A stretch of 35,458 bases of DNA. Origin: Rubritepida sp. Lineage in GTDB: Bacteria > Pseudomonadota > Alphaproteobacteria > Acetobacterales > Acetobacteraceae. Location of the stretch: positions 1 through 35,458 of the forward strand of contig JAQGHY010000236.1 of assembly GCA_028291455.1 (NCBI GenBank). Reading direction: 5' to 3'. The translations under genes and the position numbers were made by a program. Under the pieces are notes generated by a model. It made no database searches and was not told the origin of the DNA. It saw only the letters and a list, made by a program, of their open reading frames with translations. The stretch's first letter is position 1. Each line of letters opens with the position of its first letter. Shown here one piece after another: positions 27,184 to 35,458 of the stretch.

Positions 27184-27780
27184 ATGTCCAACCGCAATCG
27201 CCTCGAAACCTCTGATCAATCGATCTCTTGGCTAGATCTTGGTAAGCCTCCGAAGCCGTCGGTCGAAATCAAAGCGCTGCTCGACCGCACGCAGGAGAAG
27301 CTTGGCTACGTTCGCAACGGGCAATTGGCGGTGCTGCACCGCCCCAGCCTCGTCCTTGGCCAGGACGCGCTGAGCCGCGCCGCAACGCAGGATCCGGACA
27401 GCGCCCTATCGCGCCGCGAGCGCGAGTTGATCGCCTTGGTCGTGAGCAGCGAGAATCGCTGCGAGCCGTGCGTCTTCGGTCATGCCGCGGCGCTACGGGA
27501 GATCACCGGCGATCCGGTGCTGGTGGATCGGATCGCGGTCAATTACCGTCATGCGGGCCTTCCCCCACGTGAGCGGGCGCTTGCCGACTATGCGCTGAAG
27601 ATCACACGACGCCCTGGGGAGATCGAGCCGGAGGATCTGGAAGCCTTGCGCGCAGCCGGGCTGACGGAGCTCGCCATCCTCGACGCCGCTGCCGTTGCCG
27701 CCTACTTCAACTTCAGCAACCGGATCAACAGCGCCCTCGGCGTCGCGCCCAATCCCGAGGCCTCCTCAGCGCATCGCTGA
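27184..27780 (+). CDS. AhpD-like carboxymuconolactone decarboxylase / peroxidase-related protein
   Basis: 'ELIALVVSSENRCEPCVFGHAAALREITGD' CxxC-x3-H motif; RBS caggagaag upstream. Confidence 0.88.
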   Translation: MSNRNRLETSDQSISWLDLGKPPKPSVEIKALLDRTQEKLGYVRNGQLAVLHRPSLVLGQDALSRAATQDPDSALSRRERELIALVVSSENRCEPCVFGHAAALREITGDPVLVDRIAVNYRHAGLPPRERALADYALKITRRPGEIEPEDLEALRAAGLTELAILDAAAVAAYFNFSNRINSALGVAPNPEASSAHR

Positions 27781-27899
27781 GGAAAATGGATGGGCCTGGG
27801 TCTGAAGGTGTTCAGAGATCCAGATCGTGACTGGAAGGAGCGAGAAGCCGGTGCCTGCAAGCATCAGCAACGACAGCTCTAGGATGCTGCTTGTAGGCC

Positions 27900-27948
27900 C
27901 GCGGCTCGCATCAACCGGCCTCAGCGATCAAGCCCGATGCGAGCCGCG
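27900..27948. terminator. 13-bp perfect inverted repeat between convergent genes (possible bidirectional terminator)
   Basis: CGCGGCTCGCATC (27900-27912) / GATGCGAGCCGCG (27936-27948), 23-nt loop. Confidence 0.45.
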
Positions 27949-28112
27949 CCCGTGAGACATGGGAGTTTGGTAGCAGCGGAATCAAAGTGCAGTTCAGCAG
28001 AGCCCGGCAGCCGGTTCCGACCCAAGTCGGTTGTCAGGCTACAGAGCGATTGATCCCGATAGCTGCCATCCGTCAGATTGAGCAGAAGCGACTCTGCGCC
28101 TCCCCCAGGCCT

Positions 28113-29084
28113 TCACTGCAACTTTCCATCTTCGAACAATGCCATGTTCTGTCGGCGTCGATCCACAACCAGGTGGGTAACATCCGGACGAGCGTAATGC
28201 CCGGCTTGATCGAAGTTCTGCCGCTCGCGCCGCACCTCGCGGTGGTCCAAAGTCGCAACGATCAGCTGCTCCTGTCCCGTAACCGGCTCGACCACCCACT
28301 TCCCGTCTGGCCCGGCGATACACGAGCCGCCATCGGCCAGAACGTCTGGGCACCGCTGCAGCATGGCAGATGCCGGGCTGCCCGCCGGCACGTCCTCGCG
28401 CCGCATCAGACCGGACACTGCCAGCACGTAGCTCCGCCCTTCCCTGGCCAGGAACCGTGTCGTGTCAACGGTGTTGCGGAGGCTGCCCGGCCACAGTGCC
28501 ACGTGTAGATCCTCGCCCTGCGCGTACAGCGCGGCCCGGGACAACGGCATCCAGTTCTCGTAACAGTTTAAGCCGCCAACCGTGAACGGGCCGACGGGAT
28601 GAACCCGCAGACCGTGCCCGTCGCCGGGCGCCCAACTCAGTCGCTCCTCATAGGTCGGTAGCAGCTTGCGGTGGACCGATGCGACCTTGCCATCAGCGCC
28701 GACATGCACTCGTGAGCAATACACGCTGTGTCCACCCCGGTCGGAAGGGCGCTCGATAATGCCCAGCATGACAGCGATACCGAGCCTGGCCGCGGTGGCG
28801 CATACGCTATCCATGTGTCCGGCCTCGATTTGTACAGCCTGGTCCAGATAATGGGCGTGGATATCTTTCTGCAGATCGGACTCAAAGCGTGCGCCGTCCG
28901 TGTGCTCGATCCAGAATGGGTAGCCCGGCACCAGCGCCTCCCCAAATGCGACGAAGCCACAGCCCGCCGCGGCCGCCTGTCCGATCCAGTTCACCACTTT
29001 TGCGAGCGTGGCCTCGCGGTCGAGCCATACTGGGGCGATCTGGGCCAGACCCACTGTCAGCTTGTCCGTGTTTTCTATCGGCAT
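28113..29084 (-). CDS. nitrilase / carbon-nitrogen hydrolase family
   Basis: Glu in 'VAFGEALVPGYPFW', Lys in 'HRKLLPTYEERLSWAPGDG', Cys in 'VGGLNCYENWMPLSRAALYAQGEDLHVALWPG'. Confidence 0.94.
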   Translation of the reverse strand: MPIENTDKLTVGLAQIAPVWLDREATLAKVVNWIGQAAAAGCGFVAFGEALVPGYPFWIEHTDGARFESDLQKDIHAHYLDQAVQIEAGHMDSVCATAARLGIAVMLGIIERPSDRGGHSVYCSRVHVGADGKVASVHRKLLPTYEERLSWAPGDGHGLRVHPVGPFTVGGLNCYENWMPLSRAALYAQGEDLHVALWPGSLRNTVDTTRFLAREGRSYVLAVSGLMRREDVPAGSPASAMLQRCPDVLADGGSCIAGPDGKWVVEPVTGQEQLIVATLDHREVRRERQNFDQAGHYARPDVTHLVVDRRRQNMALFEDGKLQ

Positions 29085-29140
29085 GGCCTTGTCGTTCCGT
29101 CATTGGCGGCTTGCCTCCGGCTAGGGGATGGATCAGCATC

Positions 29141-29171
29141 AGTCCAATTAATATTGATGATGGACTAATAT
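29141..29171. promoter_or_regulatory. candidate LysR-type (LTTR) operator in nitrilase-lysR divergent region
   Basis: ATATT-N11-AATAT (29151-29171), matching T-N11-A spacing, overlapping a second dyad AGTCCA-N14-TGGACT (29141-29166). Confidence 0.6.
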
Positions 29172-29172
29172 C

Positions 29173-30051
29173 GTGTTTCCTAATGTCAGCTTGGTGCAGC
29201 TCCGGTGCTTCCGATCCGTCGCCGAGCAGGGCGGCTTCACCGCCGCCGCCGCCCAACTCTGCATGTCGCAGTCTGCCGTCAGCCAAGCCGTCGCGTTACT
29301 GGAAAGAACCCTGAATGCGCCGCTTTTGGTGCGTGGGCGTGACGGTGCGACTCTGACCCCCGTGGGCCTCGCCGCGCTGGCCGAAGCGCGGTCAGCGCTG
29401 GCCGCCGTCGAGCGGCTCGCGGCCTGCACGGTGGACAGCAGGAGCCTGAGCGGGACACTTCGGATCGGCGTCGTGCAGAGTGCGGCTGTGCGGCTGTTGC
29501 CCGTTTGGCTGCGGCGGCTGCGCGCCGAGCATCCGGCCATACGGGTCACGCTCTACGAGGGCACGGATCCGGAGATCATGGGCTGGGTGCTTGCAGGCGT
29601 GGTCGAAGTCGGCATCACCAGTCTTACCCACGCGGACCTGGTGGCGCGGGCCGTGTTCGAAGACGACTACGTGGCGGTGATACCAGAGGGACATGCTCTT
29701 GCAGGGCAGGCGAGCGTCGGCCTGCGACAGCTCGACGGTCAGCGCATGTTGCTATCGGCTGGCGGGTGCGAAACGCTGATCGAGGAATTGCTTGCCGCGG
29801 CGGCGAGCCATCCGGAGGTCGTGTGCCTCGTGCGGGACAACGCGACCCTGGTGAGCATGGTGCGTGAGGGGTTGGGACTGACGATCATGCCGGAACTTGC
29901 CCTGCCGACGGATCGGAGCGGGCTCGAGGTGCTGCGGCTGCGGCCACGGCTGCGCCGCACGTTGCACCTGCTAACCAAGCCGATGGACGCGCTCGGGCCG
30001 GTGGGCGCCGCGTTTGCAGGTTTGGCTAGGGGTGTGAATCACCCAATCTGA
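29173..30051 (+). CDS. LysR-family transcriptional regulator
   Basis: 'VSLVQLRCFRSVAEQGGFTAAAAQLCMSQSAVSQAVALLERTL' wHTH; substrate-binding C-terminal domain. Confidence 0.94.
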   Translation: MFPNVSLVQLRCFRSVAEQGGFTAAAAQLCMSQSAVSQAVALLERTLNAPLLVRGRDGATLTPVGLAALAEARSALAAVERLAACTVDSRSLSGTLRIGVVQSAAVRLLPVWLRRLRAEHPAIRVTLYEGTDPEIMGWVLAGVVEVGITSLTHADLVARAVFEDDYVAVIPEGHALAGQASVGLRQLDGQRMLLSAGGCETLIEELLAAAASHPEVVCLVRDNATLVSMVREGLGLTIMPELALPTDRSGLEVLRLRPRLRRTLHLLTKPMDALGPVGAAFAGLARGVNHPI

Positions 30052-30385
30052 CGGGTCTCAATGGTTTCAGGAGCGGGCGACAGACGGAGAAACACTAAGG
30101 GAAACCTCGGACTTTCGGTCCCGCGTTCCGCAGTTGGGCGGCCGGTTGCCCGCGACTATTTGAAAACTAAGGCGACGTCGCATTGCTGATTTGCTGCTCG
30201 CCTGGCTCTCCCGCCGAGGTGATTTACGTCTTCAACGGTGTGGCAGAATAAGCTCGGTCACCACCCACCCGGTGTCCCCGACCCGCGGGAAGAAAGCTGC
30301 AGATGGGCAGCACGGTGGTGGCTTGCGGAGATACATAGTGGCTCCAACCCAAAAGCCAACGCGGCGGGACGCCACCCTGGCCGCC

Positions 30386-30541
30386 CTAGTCGGGGGTGTT
30401 CGCTGCGGGTGATGGAATAACAGGCCACCCACAGATGGCACCAAAATCCTCAAGACGCTTAGGATTGTCCAGGACGGCCGCGGCGCTCGCGCCGATGGCA
30501 ACCACCAAGGCTGCCGCCGTCAGCGCGTCAGACCGTCGCAT
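30386..30541 (-). CDS. putative small protein with N-terminal hydrophobic segment (51 aa)
   Basis: MRRSDALTAAALVVAIGASAAAVLDNPKRLEDFGAICGWPVIPSPAANTPD; ATG overlaps 3' end of ssuB. Confidence 0.4.
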   Translation of the reverse strand: MRRSDALTAAALVVAIGASAAAVLDNPKRLEDFGAICGWPVIPSPAANTPD

Positions 30542-31337
30542 CGCCGACGCCCAGCAGCGCTAACACCTCACGCCGCAACTTCACCAGGCGTGCGTCGTCG
30601 CGATGGCGCGGATAGGCGAGGTCTACCGGGATCTCCGCGGTGATGCGGGCCGGGCGGGGGCTGAATACCACCACGCGTGTTGCCAGCAGCAGTGCCTCCT
30701 CGACATCATGCGTGACAAGCAGTGTCGTGAAGCCCTCCCGCTGCCACAGCCGCACGAGTTCGCCTTGCATCGCGATGCGCGTGAGGCTGTCGAGCTTGCC
30801 GAGGGGCTCATCGAGAATCAGCAGCCTCGGCTCGTTTACCAGGGCACGGGCCAGCGCGGCACGCTGCGCCATGCCGCCCGAGAGTTGGTGCGGGTAGGCG
30901 TCGGCAAAGCCGTTGAGGCCTACTAGCTCCAGCGCGGCATCAACTCTGCTGCGCTGGCTCCTCAAGAGTCCGCGCGCCTCAAGCCCCAAAGCTGCGTTCC
31001 GCCAGACGGTTCGCCAGGGGTAGAGCGTCGGATCTTGGAAAACCACCACGCGCGAGGGATCGGGCCCGGTGATCGGCGCCCCATCGACGGAGAGTTCGCC
31101 CTGCGTCGGCGGTTCAAGCCCCGCCACCAGCCGCAGCAGCGTGGACTTGCCGCAACCTGAGGGGCCGAGCAGAGCCACGAATTCGCCGGGCGCGGCGGTA
31201 AGCGATACGTTGTCCAGGACGGGCAGCGGCGCGCCCTTGAGCTGGTAATGATGGCTTACGCCGCGCACATCCAGCGCAGCGCCGGGAGCAAGGGGCGCCG
31301 AGAGCAGGCTCCGATCGAGTGTCGCGGCGTTCACCAT
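30528..31337 (-). CDS. ssuB: sulfonate/nitrate/taurine ABC transporter ATP-binding protein (second set)
   Basis: Walker A 'GPSGCGKST', 'LSGGMAQRAALARAL', 'LLILDEPLGKLD', 'LLVTHDVEEALLLATRVVVF'; start MVNAA overlaps the permease stop. Confidence 0.94.
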   Translation of the reverse strand: MVNAATLDRSLLSAPLAPGAALDVRGVSHHYQLKGAPLPVLDNVSLTAAPGEFVALLGPSGCGKSTLLRLVAGLEPPTQGELSVDGAPITGPDPSRVVVFQDPTLYPWRTVWRNAALGLEARGLLRSQRSRVDAALELVGLNGFADAYPHQLSGGMAQRAALARALVNEPRLLILDEPLGKLDSLTRIAMQGELVRLWQREGFTTLLVTHDVEEALLLATRVVVFSPRPARITAEIPVDLAYPRHRDDARLVKLRREVLALLGVGDATV

Positions 31338-32335
31338 TTCACAACTCCCTTCTGCCAAGAGAGCAGCCGGTCACGCGCCTGGAAAAGCAGGGTGATGAGG
31401 CCCGAGCACATCAGCGCCATCACAAGCAGCGCGGCGTACATATTGCCGTATGCTGCCCAGCCTTGCGCCCAACTCAGATACCAGCCGAGGCCCGAGCGCA
31501 CGCCCAGCATCTCCGCCACCACCAGGACGGCAAAGCTCGCGCCGAGGCCCATGAAGAGCCCGACGAATACATGCGGCAACGCGGCTGGGATCGCGACCTT
31601 CAACACGAGGAAGCGCGGCTTTGCGCCCAGCGTGCGCGCCACGTCATAGAAGTCAGGATTGACCGAGGCGACACCCGACCAGGTAAGCACCGCGACCGGA
31701 AACCCCGTGGCGAGTGCGATGAGAAAGGTGCTGGCGCTCGCCGAGGAGGGAAAAAGGAAGAAGGCGAGCGGCAGCCAAGCCGTCGCCGGGAGCGGTCCCA
31801 CCAGCCGCATGACGGGATGCGCCCAATAGCCGAAGCGCGGAGACCAGCCGAGCCCGATGCCTACGGCGAAGCCCACGGCCGAGCCCAGCACATAGCCGCG
31901 CGCCAACAGCCAAAGCGAGGCGAGCACGCTCTCGCCGAGGCGTGCCCAGTCGTCGAGATAGACTTCCACCAGCTGCTGCGGAGGCACGAAGAAGGGCATG
32001 GGCAGCAGCGAAAACTTCGCCGTCACCGCCTGCCAGGTTGCGAAGAACAGCCCCAGGGCGACGAACCAAGGACCGAGGCCTTGGATGCGTCGCCACAATG
32101 GCGGAATCAGCGGCGCCGTGACGGCCAAGACGAGAAATGTCACGGCGATAGCGCCCTGCGCGACCGCGATATGGCCCGTCTGTGTCCACTCCACGATCTC
32201 GGACTGATCGGGAAAGTGGTGCGTGACGAAGGCGGCCAGGGCCCAGGCCGAAGCAGCCAGCAGGCCGGACCACCACAGGGCGGGGCCGCGAAACGCCAGC
32301 GGCGCCTCCCTGGCAAAAGGAAGTGAGTGGCTCAT
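31331..32335 (-). CDS. ssuC: sulfonate/nitrate/taurine ABC transporter permease (second set)
   Basis: Multi-TM; 'ALATGFPVAVLTWSGVASVNPDFYDVARTLGAKPRFLVLKVAIPAALPHVFVGLFMGLGASFAVLVVAEMLG'. Confidence 0.93.
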   Translation of the reverse strand: MSHSLPFAREAPLAFRGPALWWSGLLAASAWALAAFVTHHFPDQSEIVEWTQTGHIAVAQGAIAVTFLVLAVTAPLIPPLWRRIQGLGPWFVALGLFFATWQAVTAKFSLLPMPFFVPPQQLVEVYLDDWARLGESVLASLWLLARGYVLGSAVGFAVGIGLGWSPRFGYWAHPVMRLVGPLPATAWLPLAFFLFPSSASASTFLIALATGFPVAVLTWSGVASVNPDFYDVARTLGAKPRFLVLKVAIPAALPHVFVGLFMGLGASFAVLVVAEMLGVRSGLGWYLSWAQGWAAYGNMYAALLVMALMCSGLITLLFQARDRLLSWQKGVVKW

Positions 32336-33387
32336 CCGGCGAAGACCGTGCCGGTGATGCGGTCGGCCATACGCGCGGGATCGGTGTTGGCGCGGATGAC
32401 GTTGATGCGCTTCAGGTCGGTAATATAGGCTTGCAACTCGTCACGCAGCTCCGTGCCCACGGGGCTGTGGCCGTGGGTGTGGCTTTGCAGGATCTCGGAC
32501 ATCTCTGCCACGCTCACGCCGCCGGGCGCATAAGCCGCAAAGGTCCGCGCCGCGAGGTCGTGATTGCCGTTCACCAGCTGTTGCGCGTCGAGCAGCGCCT
32601 GGGTGAGCGCGGCGGCGACCGGCCGATTGCTGCGCAGAAGGCTGCCGCGGACACCCAGCACGCAGCAGGCGCGGTGGGCATAGTCCTCATGCAGGTTGGT
32701 CGAGATTTCGACGAGGTCGAGGCGCCGGCGGAACTGCCAGGCTAAGGGGTCGCCGAGCGCGATGGCCTGCACCTCGCCGCGGCTGAGGGCGAGTTCGAAG
32801 ACGTTGGCGGGGAAGACCTTCCAAGTGACGTCGCGCTCGGGATTCACGCCGTGGCGCGCGAGCAGGATCGAGAAGAAGTTCTTATCTGGCGCGGCCATGT
32901 CGGTGACGGCAATGGTCTTGCCGCGCAGGCTCGCGAGGTCATCAGTGATGCCGGTGCCGCGCCCGGCCAGCAGCCGCATGCAGCCGCCATGGGTGCCGGC
33001 AGTTATGCGAACGTCAAAGCCCTGCTCGAGCGGCTTGAGCCATCGCAGCGCCATGCCGACGCCTGCATCGGCATGGCCTGTGGCAATGGCCTCCAGCAGT
33101 GCCTCGGTGGAGGCGCCGAAATTGACCAGCTCAACATCCAGGTTATAGCGCGCAAAGATGCCCTCGCGCTCGGCCACGGCGATGGGCGAGGTGCAGAGCG
33201 CCGTCGCGTTCCAGGCGAGCTTCAGCTTCACCCGTTCGGGCAGCGGGGACGCACGGGAGATCGGCGGGGCTGGCTCCCCGTGGTTAGCGTGGGCGTGCTG
33301 AGCCGTGGCTGGTGTCAGGGGCGCCGCGGCAAGAGCGGCCGAGGCGGCGAGCAACGAACGGCGGCCGGGTTGGTGCGGCTGGATCAT
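32332..33387 (-). CDS. ssuA: sulfonate/nitrate/taurine ABC transporter substrate-binding protein (second set)
   Basis: Signal peptide; 'LKLAWNATALCTSPIAVAEREGIFARYNLDVELVNFGASTEALLEAIATGHADAGVGMALRWLKPL'; 4-bp overlap with ssuC. Confidence 0.9.
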   Translation of the reverse strand: MIQPHQPGRRSLLAASAALAAAPLTPATAQHAHANHGEPAPPISRASPLPERVKLKLAWNATALCTSPIAVAEREGIFARYNLDVELVNFGASTEALLEAIATGHADAGVGMALRWLKPLEQGFDVRITAGTHGGCMRLLAGRGTGITDDLASLRGKTIAVTDMAAPDKNFFSILLARHGVNPERDVTWKVFPANVFELALSRGEVQAIALGDPLAWQFRRRLDLVEISTNLHEDYAHRACCVLGVRGSLLRSNRPVAAALTQALLDAQQLVNGNHDLAARTFAAYAPGGVSVAEMSEILQSHTHGHSPVGTELRDELQAYITDLKRINVIRANTDPARMADRITGTVFAG

Positions 33388-33866
33388 GGAAAGCTCCGGT
33401 CCGGCGGCTAAACGCCGGGGTGATGAGATTGGTGGCGATGTCGGCGAAGGCCAGGATCTGCAGGGCGGCGGGCGGAAGCTGCCGTCAACAACGCCCTTGT
33501 TGAGCCTGGAGGCCTGGATGGGCCGATGCGGCATGGGAGACGGGCATTCGTTCATTCCATGAGTGCAGACGCGATAACCGTCCGCCGACCGAAAGTTTCA
33601 CGATAAAAAATAGGAGTCAATACATCATTACTATATTTTGACGTAAAATAGGTTTCGGCGGACCAGCCTCTTTGGGCATTTTTGACCCACATGAGGACCT
33701 GCCTTCCTGCAGTGGATTGGCGCTTGAACTGCCAAATAGGACGCGCCAACACCGTTTAACGGCTTGTCGCCGTCATTCGTCCGTGGCCTGTAGCCTAGCC
33801 TGCGCTGACCGCCGCCCGGATGGCTGGACACGAGAACATTATCAATTCACTATCCATATCGTCAGT

Positions 33867-34067
33867 ATGACGAATGGACAAAATATCATGGTTAATATTG
33901 CTCCGGCGGGCCAGGCGCGGGCCTCGCAGTCGCAAGCCGAGGCGCGCGGCCAAGATATGGTGCTCAGCGAGTTTGACGGCCCCCGCACCTGGCTGCCCGC
34001 GGGCACCCTGACGCGGATCACGGCCGGCGTCCTGCTGTTCGTCGCCCTGCTCGCTTGGCTCTCGTGA
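33867..34067 (+). CDS. putative small protein with C-terminal TM segment (66 aa; start uncertain)
   Basis: '...MVLSEFDGPRTWLPAGTLTRITAGVLLFVALLAWLS', upstream of and co-oriented with tauD. Confidence 0.5.
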   Translation: MTNGQNIMVNIAPAGQARASQSQAEARGQDMVLSEFDGPRTWLPAGTLTRITAGVLLFVALLAWLS

Positions 34068-34180
34068 CCTCCGCCCGACCAGCCGCCGCTCGATGTCGCG
34101 TCCGGGGCGCCTGTTGCTGAGTTGGCCGGCGGTCGGATTCGTCCCCGCCGCGGCCGCCTACATTCCCGAAGGACCTCTCC

Positions 34181-35011
34181 ATGAGCTACGCGACTTTGCA
34201 ACTGCACCGCCTCTCGCCGCACGTCGGCGCCGAAGTGCAGAACATCGACATCACGCGCCCTCTCCCCATCGCCCAGGTCGAAGAGCTCCGCCGTGCGCTC
34301 GGCGAGTTAGGCGTACTGTTCTTCCGCGAGCAGCGCTTTGACCACGACAGCCAAAAGCGCTTCGGCCGCTATTTCGGCGAGCTCGACATCCATCCCAATA
34401 CGCCCGGCCCAGACGGGCATCCTGAGATCCTGCCGATCCACGCCGACGCCGACGCTAAGGTCATCGCCGGTGAGAAGTGGCACAGTGACGTCTCGTGTTT
34501 CCAGGAGCCGCCGCTCGGCTCGATCCTACATGTCCACACCACCCCGCCGTTCGGCGGCGACACGCTCTTCGCAAGCCTGGCGGCGGCCTATGACGCGCTT
34601 TCGCCGCGGTTGAAGGTCTATCTCGAAGGGCTGACCGCGCTGCATTCCGGCGAGCGAAACTACCGCCGTCGGAACGCACTGAACGGCATCGACGATCGCG
34701 GCCGGGTCTTCCCGAGCGCGGTGCATCCGGTGGTGATCCGCCACCCGATTTCTGGCCGCAGGGGCCTCTACGTGAACCGGCTCTTCACCTCGCGCATCAA
34801 CGAAGTAAGTGAGGAGGAGAGCGAAGCGATCCTCGACCACCTTTATCAACATGCGGAGAAGCCCGACTTCCAGATCCGCTTCCAGTGGCAGCCGAATTCC
34901 GTCGCCTTCTGGGACAATCGCGCGGTGCAGCACCTTGCGATCTGGGACTACTTCCCGCACGTCCGCAGCGGTTCGCGCGTCACGGTCAAAGGCGGGAAGG
35001 TCGCATCATGA
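34181..35011 (+). CDS. tauD: TauD/TfdA-family Fe(II)/2-oxoglutarate dioxygenase (taurine/alkylsulfonate type)
   Basis: 'GAEVQNIDITRPL', 'WHSDVSCFQEPPLGSILHVHTTPPFGGDTLFASLAAAYDALS', 'FWDNRAVQHLAIWDYFP' (HxD...H, Arg). Confidence 0.95.
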   Translation: MSYATLQLHRLSPHVGAEVQNIDITRPLPIAQVEELRRALGELGVLFFREQRFDHDSQKRFGRYFGELDIHPNTPGPDGHPEILPIHADADAKVIAGEKWHSDVSCFQEPPLGSILHVHTTPPFGGDTLFASLAAAYDALSPRLKVYLEGLTALHSGERNYRRRNALNGIDDRGRVFPSAVHPVVIRHPISGRRGLYVNRLFTSRINEVSEEESEAILDHLYQHAEKPDFQIRFQWQPNSVAFWDNRAVQHLAIWDYFPHVRSGSRVTVKGGKVAS

Positions 35012-35458
35012 GTGCGACCCGCCGCGGATTGCTGGGCGGTGCGGCAGCAGCGTCCTTCTACGGTTCCGCGATGGCGCAGGAGAACCGGGAGCTGCGCATT
35101 GCCGTGCAGTTCGGCATCACCTACCTGCCGCTAACCGTCATCCGCGAGCAGCGCCTCATCGAGCGCGAGGCACGTGCTGCCGGCCTGCCCGAGCCGAATA
35201 TCAGCTGGATCCAGGTCAGCGGCGGCGCCGCTATGAACGACGCGCTGCTGTCGGGAAACCTCGACATCGCCTCGGCAGGCATCCCGCCCATGGTGCTCCT
35301 TTGGGCGCGTAGCCGAAGCAATCTGAAGGTCCATGCCATCTCCTCGCTGGTGGCGGCACCGCTCTGGCTGAACACACGTAATCCGGCCGTACAGACGATC
35401 CGCGACTTCACCGCACAGGACCGGATCGCCTTGCCGGCGGTGCGCGTATCATTCCAGG
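35008..35458 (+). CDS. sulfonate/taurine-type ABC transporter substrate-binding protein, N-terminal part (3' truncated by window)
   Basis: 'ELRIAVQFGITYLPLTVIREQRLIE...WIQVSGGAAMNDALLSGNLDIASAGIPPMVLLWARS'; ATG overlaps the tauD stop (ATGA). Confidence 0.9.
   Translation, partial: MSATRRGLLGGAAAASFYGSAMAQENRELRIAVQFGITYLPLTVIREQRLIEREARAAGLPEPNISWIQVSGGAAMNDALLSGNLDIASAGIPPMVLLWARSRSNLKVHAISSLVAAPLWLNTRNPAVQTIRDFTAQDRIALPAVRVSFQ

Noticed and set aside
31319-32326. Plus-strand 335-aa ORF
   Set aside because: Exact antisense of the SsuC permease; His/Arg/Gln-rich, no domain.
33388-33555. Possible Cys-terminal leader ORF (MPVSHAASAHPGLQAQQGRC*) upstream of the second ssuA
   Set aside because: Only one Cys codon, no RBS, no accompanying hairpin clear enough; not distinguishable from chance.
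33607-33652. Direct repeat AAAATAGG (33607-33614 and 33645-33652)
   Set aside because: Short repeat in an AT-rich segment; too weak alone to call a regulatory element.
1-35458. tRNA/rRNA genes, CRISPR arrays, intact IS elements or phage genes
   Set aside because: None recognised: no regularly spaced repeats, no transposase/integrase motifs and no tRNA-like cloverleaf spotted by eye.

Overview
High-GC proteobacterial chromosome segment, in the style of Acetobacteraceae/Roseomonas or Burkholderiales by gene content (inference). It is dominated by sulfur-scavenging genes and orphan Bug-family solute receptors. Main blocks: (1) 1-11.7 kb: several Bug/TctC-type periplasmic receptors without TctA/TctB, mixed with catabolic genes (Asp/Glu racemase-like, OYE/dienoyl-CoA-reductase-like, isochorismatase-like, alpha/beta hydrolase, dienelactone hydrolase, CmcJ/NvfI-like oxidoreductase, AhpD-like). 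(2) 11.7-23.2 kb, minus strand: a compact run of three tiny ORFs, ssuC, ssuB, SsuD-like LLM monooxygenase, tandem ssuA x2, metY, family-5 SBP, a tiny ORF, Bug receptor, YdhR-like, NtaA-like LLM. (3) 23.3-27 kb: cysNC and an in-frame CysH-CysD fusion ORF. (4) 27-30 kb: AhpD-like, nitrilase, divergent LysR. (5) 30.4-33.4 kb: a second ssuABC set. (6) 33.9 kb to the end: small membrane ORF, tauD-like, truncated sulfonate SBP. Points for follow-up: the CysH-CysD fusion, short single-TM or hydrophobic ORFs next to each sulfonate locus, a Cys/Arg-rich upstream ORF overlapping a hairpin, an in-frame amber codon, a frameshift, and a lost Fe-S ligand. All functional calls come from reading protein motifs by eye; no database search was run.
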